26,174 nucleotides of DNA from JBFGCA01 sp041567315 (GTDB lineage Bacteria; Acidobacteriota; Thermoanaerobaculia; Multivoradales; JAHEKO01). Location of the stretch: positions 1 through 26,174 of the forward strand of contig JBFGCA010000067.1 of the NCBI GenBank assembly GCA_041567315.1, written 5' to 3'. Below the pieces are notes generated by a model. That model was not told the DNA's origin. It searched no databases and worked only from the letters and a program-made list of their open reading frames with translations. A program made the position numbers and the translations under genes. Positions 15,428 through 22,305 of the stretch are shown here, in pieces (the stretch's first letter is position 1; each line of letters begins with the position of its first letter).

Positions 15428-17965
15428 TCAGGGGACGCTGCCCGACCAGGCCGTGGTGTCCCCCGACTCGAAGCCGTCGGCGAAGATCGTCAAAGCGTCG
15501 CAGGCGCTGCCGAAGAAGACCCGCACGTCGTCCACCCACCAGCCGACGTCGCCCACCGAGGCGTCGCAGCCCAGCCGCCACCGGAACAGCACGCTCTGGC
15601 CCCCGAAGTCGGTGACGTCGACCTGCGTCCGGAAGAAGCCGCCGCTGTCGCCGTGCCAGGCCTGACGGCCGCCGAGGGGGTTGGCGCTGGCGTTGAGCGC
15701 CGAGACGTAGCCGCCCTCGAGGAAGCGGTCGGGGTTGCCGTCGAGGACGTCGAGCCAGGTGGCGCCGCCGTCGAGCGAAAACTCGAGCACGCCGCCGTCC
15801 CAGTTGGCCTCGGTGTCGTGGTGGTGCCAGAACTCGAGCACCACCGGCGGCCCGGCCGGCACCGCCACCGGCGCGGCGAGGGCGAGGAGCTGGTCCTTGA
15901 CCACCGGCTGGTCCGACACGAACCACGAGTGGGTCGGCGAGTGGCTGTCGGTGTCGACGATCTCCCAGGGGTCGGTGCCGGTGTCCCCCGGTCCGGGGCC
16001 CACCGTCCAGTTGGCCGGTCCCGACTCGACGTCGTCGGCGAACTGCTCGACGTCGGGTCCGGTGGCGACGCCGGACAGCTCGACCGTGTTGCCGTCCTCG
16101 CTTCCCCCGGCGCACTGGCCCGCGCCCGCCCCGGCGGCGTCCTCGGCGCGGACCACGAAGAAGTACTCGGTGGCGTACTCGGGCGTCGCGTCCTGGAAGG
16201 CGGTGCCGGCGACGCAGGCCGCGAGCAGGTTGCCGGCGTCGGGGTCGAAGCCCGGAGTGGTCGAGCGGTGGACGTTGTAGACCACCGTCGCGCCGCACTG
16301 CGGCGAGGCCGGGCTCCACGCCAGATCCAGCGCGCAGGAGGCGGTGCCCGCGTTGGTCACCGACTCGAGACCGGCGAAGTCCGGCGGCAGCGTGCAGAGG
16401 CCCGTGGTCTGGGCGTCGGCGCAGTTGGAGTCGAACGACTCGCAGCCTTCGGCGAGGTCGAAGGCGCGGACCACGTAGGCGTAGGTGACCCCGCCCGAGG
16501 CGGTGGTGTCCGAATACGCCGTGCCGGCGACGCCCGAGGCGATCTGCTCATAGCCGCTCTGCGGGCAGCCGCCGAGAGCGCGGTAGACGTTGTAGCTGTC
16601 GGCGCCGGCGACCGCGTCCCAGGCCAGGTCGATGCGGTTGTCGCCGGCCGCCGTCGCCGTCAGGTTGGCCGGCGGGTCGGGCGGATCGCAGACCGCGCAG
16701 TTCGGGAGGGCAGCGCCGAGATCGGCGATCACCGCCTCGATGGGGACGCCTCGGTTGGGATCGTCGGGCGGCGAGCTGCCGGTGGCACAGAAGCCCGAGC
16801 CGCGACAGTGATGGAGGGCCACGACACGATGATCGGCGTAGGCCAGCACCGGCGAGCCCGAGGAGCCGCCCTGGGTGTCGGCCCAGTAACCGACGTCGCC
16901 CGAGGCCGGCGCCCCCGAACAGGCCGTCTCGTTCAGGCTCACGGCGCTGGCGAACGGCGGGTTGGGCTCCAGCGGGTAGCTCGACTCGACCGAGATGTGC
17001 TTGCCCCAGCCGGCCGGGTGTCCGGGCAGGTAGATCCGCTCGTCGAGCACCGCCCCGGTGTCGCGGAGCTGCAGGAAGCCGTAGGTCGCCGGCAGGTCGG
17101 TGCCGCCCCCGACCGAGGTGTCGGGCAGCACCAGCGAGTAGTCGAGCGGTGTGTTGACCGCCACCAGAGTGCCGCCGCCGGCCTCGATCACCCCCGGGCA
17201 GGCCAGGGTGAACTCGCAGTTGGTGGCGCAGTCGGCCCCCTCGGCCATGAACTCGAAGTCGACGTTGTTCAGCGTCCCCTGCGAGCCGATGCAGTGCTCG
17301 TTGGTCATGACGTGGCCGTCGCACCCCACCAGCCAGCCGGTGCAAAGGGCGTTGCTGTTGAGCAGCAGCCGCGTCACCGCCCGCGACCGGTCGTAGATCA
17401 GGGGCTCGCTCAGCTCGTAGCACTTGGCCTCCTCGGAGTCGTCGGCGGTGCAGATCGATTCGTCGGCGCCCGGCGGCCGCGGCAGGTTCATCTTCTCGCC
17501 CAGCCCCGCCGCCCAGAAGGCGCGGATCTCCTCGTCGCTGTAGCCGCGCCCGTAGCGGTCGATCTCGAAGCCCCAGCCCGGCTCGCGGTTGACCGCCCAC
17601 AGCTCGATCCGCGCCCTCTCGCCCTTGAGGTGGACGGCGAAGAACCCGTCCTCGCTCCTCCCCAGCTCGCCGCGCCCCAGCCCGGCGTAGGTCCACCGCT
17701 GTGCCCCGTCCGGCGAGCGCACGACCACGTAGTCCCCCGGCGCCAGCTCGAAGCGGGCGAAGTGGGGCGCGACGTAGGTCGCCCCCGGATGGTGGATCTC
17801 GTCCACCCAGACGAGCTGCGGCACCTGCCCGTCCCCCGCCGGATGCGGATGCGGCGTCCCCAGCCGCGCCTCGACGTGCTCGCCGACGATGACCTTCTGG
17901 CCGGCGGCGGGGGCGGCGACGAACAGGAGAGAGCAGGCAACGACGGGAACGAGCCAGTAGCGCAT
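15428..17965 (-). CDS. Secreted trypsin-like serine protease with fibronectin-like domains and C-terminal tag
   Basis: 845 aa. The Sec signal peptide (about 1-22, ending APAAGQ) follows ATG 17965, which has a GGAGG site; an in-frame codon 24 residues upstream lacks one. After an N-terminal beta-rich region (about 25-170) comes a chymotrypsin-fold protease with the triad H224 (VMTNEHC), D275 (TPLDYSLVL) and S369 (GGSSGSP). This resembles the lysyl-endopeptidase type. Two fibronectin-III-like domains follow (about 425-620, starting PPANLTATAAGDNRIDLAW). Then comes a jelly-roll/MAM-like adhesion domain (about 640-820) and the terminal motif FADGFESGDTTAWS. Many paired cysteines fit an extracellular location. 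The downstream fad genes have their own promoter. Cleavage specificity is not certain. Confidence 0.9.
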   Translation of the reverse strand: MRYWLVPVVACSLLFVAAPAAGQKVIVGEHVEARLGTPHPHPAGDGQVPQLVWVDEIHHPGATYVAPHFARFELAPGDYVVVRSPDGAQRWTYAGLGRGELGRSEDGFFAVHLKGERARIELWAVNREPGWGFEIDRYGRGYSDEEIRAFWAAGLGEKMNLPRPPGADESICTADDSEEAKCYELSEPLIYDRSRAVTRLLLNSNALCTGWLVGCDGHVMTNEHCIGSQGTLNNVDFEFMAEGADCATNCEFTLACPGVIEAGGGTLVAVNTPLDYSLVLPDTSVGGGTDLPATYGFLQLRDTGAVLDERIYLPGHPAGWGKHISVESSYPLEPNPPFASAVSLNETACSGAPASGDVGYWADTQGGSSGSPVLAYADHRVVALHHCRGSGFCATGSSPPDDPNRGVPIEAVIADLGAALPNCAVCDPPDPPANLTATAAGDNRIDLAWDAVAGADSYNVYRALGGCPQSGYEQIASGVAGTAYSDTTASGGVTYAYVVRAFDLAEGCESFDSNCADAQTTGLCTLPPDFAGLESVTNAGTASCALDLAWSPASPQCGATVVYNVHRSTTPGFDPDAGNLLAACVAGTAFQDATPEYATEYFFVVRAEDAAGAGAGQCAGGSEDGNTVELSGVATGPDVEQFADDVESGPANWTVGPGPGDTGTDPWEIVDTDSHSPTHSWFVSDQPVVKDQLLALAAPVAVPAGPPVVLEFWHHHDTEANWDGGVLEFSLDGGATWLDVLDGNPDRFLEGGYVSALNASANPLGGRQAWHGDSGGFFRTQVDVTDFGGQSVLFRWRLGCDASVGDVGWWVDDVRVFFGSACDALTIFADGFESGDTTAWSGSVP

Positions 17966-18041
17966 GTCGAACCTCCGATCGAGCCACTGTAGCAACGCCC
18001 AGCCGCCGCGAGCCCACTCCGACGGGTGGGGCCGCACCGCC

Positions 18042-18452
18042 CTATGGCAAGAGCGTGAAGTGGCCGCGGCGGGGCAGGCGGTACACGCGGAAGTCGCGCT
18101 GGTCGAGGGTGAGGACGCGGCGGATGCCCTCTCTTTCGGCGGCGCGGACGAGGGCGGCGTCGGCGAGGTCCATCGGCAGATCGAGGTACTTCTCCATCAG
18201 CTGCTTCATGCGGGAGTAGTCGGCCGCGTCGAGCTCGAGCAGGCGAACGACCTCGGTCTCGAGGATCTCCCAGAGCGCCTTCTGGGCCGGCCAGGAGAAG
18301 GCCAGCAAGTACATCGCCTCGACCACCGCCGGCCAGACGCTGACCAGCGGATCTCGGATCTTCCGCAGGGTCTGGGTGACCAGGGGGTGCTGGTCGTCGC
18401 TCCGGTCCAGCAGCGCGACCAGGGGGCCGGCGTCAACCAGAACGGCCCGCAT
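18042..18452 (-). CDS. vapC: VapC-like PIN-domain toxin (second module)
   Basis: 136-aa PIN protein. The first-strand Asp is D7 (VLVDAGPLVALLD), then E45 (WPAVVEAMYLL), D98 in MDLADAALV and D117/D120 in LTLDQRDFRVYR, the usual metal-binding acidic set. It is expected to be a ribonuclease toxin held inactive by the RHH protein encoded just upstream. Its ATG overlaps the antitoxin 3' end by 20 bases, so the two are translationally coupled. It is not closely similar to the PIN toxin at 2065-2451, so the two modules are unlikely to be a recent duplication. The secreted protease gene follows after 76 bp. Confidence 0.87.
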   Translation of the reverse strand: MRAVLVDAGPLVALLDRSDDQHPLVTQTLRKIRDPLVSVWPAVVEAMYLLAFSWPAQKALWEILETEVVRLLELDAADYSRMKQLMEKYLDLPMDLADAALVRAAEREGIRRVLTLDQRDFRVYRLPRRGHFTLLP

Positions 18453-18696
18453 CGCGCCGCTTTTCGAGCAGCTCGCGCAGCCGCCGCCCCGTCTGACGCG
18501 AGAGCTGCCGGCCGCCGCTATCGGCCACGCCTACGAACGGCCGCAGCCGATCGAAAGCCGAAGCGCCTGCCTGGGATGCTTCCTCGGCGAGCTGAGCGAT
18601 CGCGTCGCGGATCACGTCGGACTTGGTCTGACCCCGGCTCGCAGCCAGCCGCTTCAAGGTCGCCTCGGTCGCCGTATCGAGCCGGACGGTCGCCAT
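18433..18696 (-). CDS. vapB: Ribbon-helix-helix antitoxin (second module)
   Basis: 87-aa protein beginning MATVRLDTATEATL. The RHH/CopG fold covers about residues 1-40 (strand ATVRLD, helices TLKRLAASRG and SDVIRDAIAQLAEE). A basic tail (RQTGRRLRELLEKRR) likely wraps the PIN toxin. ATG 18696 is preferred over an upstream in-frame ATG at 18732. It fits the family N-terminus and has a GAAGG site upstream, and the earlier start would run through the candidate operator. It would autorepress the pair through the GTGTTAC repeats just upstream. Confidence 0.82.
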   Translation of the reverse strand: MATVRLDTATEATLKRLAASRGQTKSDVIRDAIAQLAEEASQAGASAFDRLRPFVGVADSGGRQLSRQTGRRLRELLEKRRDAGRSG

Positions 18697-18709
18697 CTCG
18701 TCAACCTTC

Positions 18710-18730
18710 GTAACACGGAGAGTGTAACAC
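18710..18730. promoter_or_regulatory. Candidate operator of the second VapBC module
   Basis: On the minus strand GTGTTAC occurs twice, 14 bp apart (forward GTAACAC at 18710-18716 and 18724-18730). The distal copy is part of the perfect palindrome GTGTAACAC (18722-18730). The pair begins 14 bp upstream of the antitoxin ATG. Short spaced repeats of this kind are typical RHH binding sites; function here is inferred. Confidence 0.45.
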
Positions 18731-18755
18731 AACGTGCGTGCTCGTGGACCGGCAG

Positions 18756-19937
18756 CTACTCCGCCGTCTCGGCGTGCCAGCGGTCGAGGTCGGCGAGGGC
18801 GCGGCGGACGCAGGGGCGGACGTCGGTCGGGGGGCAGTCGCCGGCGGCGGCCATCAGGCGCTCGCCGAGGGCGTAGGCCTCGGGGGCGGCGGGGAGGCGC
18901 CAGCGGGCGATCTCGAAGAGGTAGGCCATCTCGCCGAGGCGGCGGAGCTTGGGGTCGTCGGCGAGGCCCTGCTCTTCAAGGATCACCTCGGTGGCCGAGC
19001 GGGTGCCGGTGCGGCGGATCTCGGCCTCGGGGACGTCGAGCGGGCGGCCGAAGGCGACCTGGGTGAAGGGCTCGACGAAGTGGAAGCGGGCATGGGGGTC
19101 GACGTAGCGCTCCATCAGCCAGAGGGCGGCCAGGCGGTCGGGCTCGAGCACGTTCCAGGTCACGTAGAGGTGCGGCCCCAGATAGGCCGGCGGTGAGGGC
19201 GGGATGGAGGCGGCGTGACGGGCGTGGAAGTCCCAGGCGACGAGACCGATCCCCAGCGGCGACGCCAGCCCGAGGAGCGTCAGCGCGAGGCGCCGCCGGC
19301 GCGGCGGGCCGCCGGCATCGCGGCGGCGCCGCCAGTAGCCGAGGGCGGCCCACAGCACCGCGCCGTAGACCAGGTGGGCGCCGATGGTGATGGCCAGGAA
19401 CTGCGGCGAGAGCCGGTAGCCGAAGACCTCGGCGTAGGGGGTGACCAGCATCGCCGCCTCGAGCAGCACCCCCCAGGCCATCGCCGTCCACAGGCTCGGG
19501 GTGGCCAGGGCAACGGCGTACATCAGCCCGAAGCCGATGCCGTTGGAGAGGTGGTAGCTCCACCCCGCCAGCTCCGAGGCCAGCCCCGGCGTCGGCTGGT
19601 CGACGATCACCGTCCCGAAGTAGGAGATGGCCTTGAACACCGGCACCCCGGCCACCGCGATCGGCACCCGCACCAGGTCGTAGGCCAGGGTGGCGAGAGC
19701 GCCGGCCCACACCCCGGCCAGCACCCGGTCCACCATCTCGGCGTCGCCGGCCCGCCGGCGATCGAGCACGAAGAGGACCAGCAGGATCAGCGCCGGCAGC
19801 AGGATCCATCGCGTCCCGGCGCCCATCGGCACCGACCCGTAGAAGTAGAGCAGCAGGCTGGCGATCGAGGCGCCGCCGAGCACGAAGGGCAGCAGGGCGG
19901 CGGGCCGCCGCCGCGGCCAGAGAAAGCCGGTGGTCAC
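18756..19937 (-). CDS. Polytopic membrane protein of unknown function
   Basis: 393 aa. The N-terminal about 240 residues hold roughly seven hydrophobic helices, for example AALLPFVLGGASIASLLLYF, WILLPALILLVLFVL and LALTLLGLASPLGIGLVAW. A soluble C-terminal part of about 150 residues contains an acidic/aromatic stretch (YVDPHARFHFVEP) and two Cys near the end. No enzyme motif was recognised and no function is assigned. The start is GTG 19937, the first possible codon after an in-frame TAG that is the stop of the preceding gene; the gap is 3 bp, so it is translationally coupled. Its neighbours upstream encode two exported beta-rich proteins, so a role in the envelope is plausible. It is the last gene of the operon read from the right edge. 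Confidence 0.8.
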   Translation of the reverse strand: MTTGFLWPRRRPAALLPFVLGGASIASLLLYFYGSVPMGAGTRWILLPALILLVLFVLDRRRAGDAEMVDRVLAGVWAGALATLAYDLVRVPIAVAGVPVFKAISYFGTVIVDQPTPGLASELAGWSYHLSNGIGFGLMYAVALATPSLWTAMAWGVLLEAAMLVTPYAEVFGYRLSPQFLAITIGAHLVYGAVLWAALGYWRRRRDAGGPPRRRRLALTLLGLASPLGIGLVAWDFHARHAASIPPSPPAYLGPHLYVTWNVLEPDRLAALWLMERYVDPHARFHFVEPFTQVAFGRPLDVPEAEIRRTGTRSATEVILEEQGLADDPKLRRLGEMAYLFEIARWRLPAAPEAYALGERLMAAAGDCPPTDVRPCVRRALADLDRWHAETAE

Positions 19938-19940
19938 GGC

Positions 19941-21035
19941 CTATCGGGACCCTGGGGCGTTGCCGTCCCGGTTCACCCGGACCTTGCGGCTGGCGACCCC
20001 CACCTGCCCCTTGAAACTCGAGACGTTGACGGTCAGGACGTGCTCCCCGGGCGGCAGCTGGGTCAGCTCCCAGGGCCAGTTGAACGGCAGGTACCCGCGC
20101 TCGGCCTCGGCGAAGAACACGTTGTCCACGAAGAACAGGATCTCGAACTGCTCCTCCTGGAGGCGCGGCAGGTCTTCGGGATCCACCTCCACGCGGACCA
20201 GGATCTTCTCGCTCGCCGCCGGCACCTCGGCTTCCCGGTCCGGAAAGGAGAGCGCGATCCGCGGCGCCCGCGCCCAAGCCGGCGGCACCAGACCCACGGG
20301 CCGGAGGCGCTCATCGCCCTCCGCCCGGCGCGGGCGCCGGGGTCGCTCGGGCCGGCCGGCCGCCCGGCCGAGCTTGTAGGCGCGGTAGGTGTCGTCGCCG
20401 TTGCCGTAGGTGATCACGGTGGCCTGCGGCAGCGTCACGTAGGTCACCAGCGCCGTGAACCCGGATGCCGACGCCAGGTCGATGAGCCCGCTCTCGTCGC
20501 GACCGCCCCAGTACTCGGTGATCGTCCCCGCGACCCGCGGCCGCCAGTCCACCAGGGTGTTCAGCATCGGACCGTTGCGGATGCCCAGCCGCACCAGCAC
20601 CCGCGAGGCCGCCGGGAGCCGATAGTTGAAGGTGCCGGCCTGGCGGTCCACCATGGCGTCGGTGACGTCGCCGACCTCCCCGCCCGAAAAGGTGACCGGA
20701 TCGAAGACCTCGCCGCCGGCGGTCTCGAGGGTAAAGGTGTAGGCCTCGTCGGGAACGATCCTGCCATCCAGGTCGCGGCCGTCCCAGGCGACGCCGTGCG
20801 AGCCTTCTTCTCGCGGCTCGTCGGCGACCAGCGTCCGTACAAGGCCCCCGTCGGGATCCCAGACCTGGAGCCGGACAACCTCCGATCGCGGCAGCACGTA
20901 GGTGATCCCCAACGTCTCGCCGAGGCTGGGGTTGAACGAGCCGCCGGTGAGCGACAGGCGGACCTCGGCCGCCCTGCCGGCCACCGGCACCGCCAGCAGA
21001 ACCATGAGAGAAGCGGTGACGAGCCTCGAGACCAT
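19941..21035 (-). CDS. Exported protein with FlgD-like Ig domain
   Basis: 364 aa with a Sec signal peptide (MVSRLVTASLMVLLAVPVAG, cleavage near RAAE). ATG 21035 has a GGAGG site that overlaps the stop of the upstream gene; the open frame further upstream is its shadow. The first about 110 mature residues match the FlgD Ig-like pattern: a strand VVRLQVWDPDGGLVRTL, then HGVAWDGRDLDGRIVPDEAYTF. The middle is unassigned. The C-terminal about 110 residues look like another beta-sandwich (EILFFVDNVFF, PPGEHVLTVNVSSFKGQ) typical of proteins that decorate or build extracellular structures. It lies between the propeller gene and the membrane-protein gene with gaps of 5 and 3 bp. Its partner is unknown. 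Confidence 0.82.
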   Translation of the reverse strand: MVSRLVTASLMVLLAVPVAGRAAEVRLSLTGGSFNPSLGETLGITYVLPRSEVVRLQVWDPDGGLVRTLVADEPREEGSHGVAWDGRDLDGRIVPDEAYTFTLETAGGEVFDPVTFSGGEVGDVTDAMVDRQAGTFNYRLPAASRVLVRLGIRNGPMLNTLVDWRPRVAGTITEYWGGRDESGLIDLASASGFTALVTYVTLPQATVITYGNGDDTYRAYKLGRAAGRPERPRRPRRAEGDERLRPVGLVPPAWARAPRIALSFPDREAEVPAASEKILVRVEVDPEDLPRLQEEQFEILFFVDNVFFAEAERGYLPFNWPWELTQLPPGEHVLTVNVSSFKGQVGVASRKVRVNRDGNAPGSR

Positions 21036-21040
21036 GTCGG

Positions 21041-21994
21041 CTACCTCCAGTCCGGGTCTCTCACCCGGACCTCGCTGTCGGCGCCGAACGGCGCCAGGGG
21101 ACTCGCGCCACCGCCCTCTGCCTTGAGCACCCACAGGCTCTCCCGCCCCTCGAGGGCCTTGACGAAGAGCAGCGAGCGCCCGTCCGGCGACCAGGCCGGC
21201 CAGCTCTTGGCCCCGGGGCCACCGGTAAGCTGCCGCAGGCCCTCGCCGTCGGCGCCCACAACCCAGATCTCCAGCTGGCCGCTGCGGTCCGAGGCGAAGG
21301 CCAGCCGCTTGCCGTCGGGCGACCAGTCGGGATGCATGTCCTGGTGGACACCCGGCACCAGCAGGCGGGCCACGCCGCTGGTCAGGTCCATCACCCAGAG
21401 GTGGCGAACGACCTCGACCCCCGCCCGGTGGAGCGCAACCGTCTGGGCCGAGCTGTAGGCCAGCAGCCGGCCGTCGGGCGAGACGTCCGGGTCGTCCTGG
21501 TTGCCTGTCTGCGAGACCAAAGGGACGATCCGGTCCAACCCGTCACGGGTGGCGAAGAGATCCGCGTCCTCACCGCGCGCATCGGCCAGGTAACGAGCGA
21601 ACACTAGTTCCCCGGATTGCGGATTCCAGGCCGGCCGTACCGTCGAGCCGTCGTCGAGCCGCACGCTCCGGCACTCCGCCGGTCTCTGAACCAGGCACAC
21701 CAGGATGCCCTGGCCAGCAATCTCGAAGGCCACTCGCGAGCCGTCGGGCGACAGGGCCGGCGCGCTGCCGTCGCCGCCGAGGTCGGCCTGCAGCGGAACC
21801 GGCACCGCGCCGGACGTCTCCTGGCGGTGGATCACCCACATCCCATCGCGGTAGGCCGTAAAGACCAGCTCGGCCGTGGCGACCCCGGGTACGGTCACCG
21901 CTGCCAGAGCCGCAACCACCCAGCGGCGGACGGGCCGCTGGCGTACGAGCAAGCCGGCCGCGACCGCGGTGAGTACGCCCCAAAGTGCGCTCAT
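21041..21994 (-). CDS. TolB-like beta-propeller (PD40 repeat) exported protein
   Basis: 317 aa. Two hydrophobic stretches lie at the N-terminus (about 3-17 and 25-42, the second ending VPGVATAEL), either a signal peptide after a short leader or an anchor. The rest consists of PD40/WD40-like blades marked by ALSPDGSRVAF, DVSPDGRLLAY, DWSPDGKRLAF and AWSPDGRSLLF, together with SGQLEIWVVGADGEG. These resemble TolB C-terminal propellers, which bind proteins in the periplasm. No TolA or Pal gene is nearby, so it is not the Tol-Pal TolB. It starts 31 bp after the 91-aa gene and ends 5 bp before the FlgD-Ig gene. Confidence 0.85.
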   Translation of the reverse strand: MSALWGVLTAVAAGLLVRQRPVRRWVVAALAAVTVPGVATAELVFTAYRDGMWVIHRQETSGAVPVPLQADLGGDGSAPALSPDGSRVAFEIAGQGILVCLVQRPAECRSVRLDDGSTVRPAWNPQSGELVFARYLADARGEDADLFATRDGLDRIVPLVSQTGNQDDPDVSPDGRLLAYSSAQTVALHRAGVEVVRHLWVMDLTSGVARLLVPGVHQDMHPDWSPDGKRLAFASDRSGQLEIWVVGADGEGLRQLTGGPGAKSWPAWSPDGRSLLFVKALEGRESLWVLKAEGGGASPLAPFGADSEVRVRDPDWR

Positions 21995-22025
21995 CGCTGC
22001 CGATCGACTGCGAGAGCCCCGAACG

Positions 22026-22301
22026 TCACTCGTGGTCTAGGGGGCGGCGCACCAGGAGGCCCTTGGTTCTGGGAACAAACGCTCTCCACCCCTTGTCGTC
22101 CACCGCCAGGATCACCCGCAGATCGCCCTCCGGTGCGTCGTCCCAGAAGACCTCGACGCTCACCTGTCGGATCCGGCCGTCTCTGCCCTGGACCTCTCGA
22201 GTCGACGGCCGCCCTATCCGCTGGCGAAGCGTATCGTATGACTCGCGCAGGAGTCGCGCGGCTTCCGATTCTAGGATCTCGCGGTCGATGCTCCGGCTCA
22301 C
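22026..22301 (-). CDS. Small protein following the RHS gene, candidate immunity/partner protein
   Basis: 91 aa, no signal peptide or membrane segment, acidic and hydrophilic. A helical start (SIDREILESEAARLLRE) is followed by a beta-rich half: VEVFWDDAPEGDLRVILAVD, then DKGWRAFVPRTKGL. GTG 22301 is taken as start because it lies 4 bp after the RHS stop and begins the part that looks like a protein; the longer open frame is a shadow of the RHS C-terminus. Position directly after an RHS gene with a distinct C-terminal domain is the classic place for an immunity protein, but no known immunity family was recognised. Alternatively it is a small cytoplasmic accessory. If the RHS C-terminus is a toxin, a cytoplasmic location is expected. 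Confidence 0.72.
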   Translation of the reverse strand: MSRSIDREILESEAARLLRESYDTLRQRIGRPSTREVQGRDGRIRQVSVEVFWDDAPEGDLRVILAVDDKGWRAFVPRTKGLLVRRPLDHE

Positions 22302-22305
22302 CCGC

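Noticed and set aside
12381..15665. 1094-aa open frame on the + strand across the fad operon
   Set aside because: Antisense shadow of fadA and fadE; composition artefact of GC-rich codons, no domain text.
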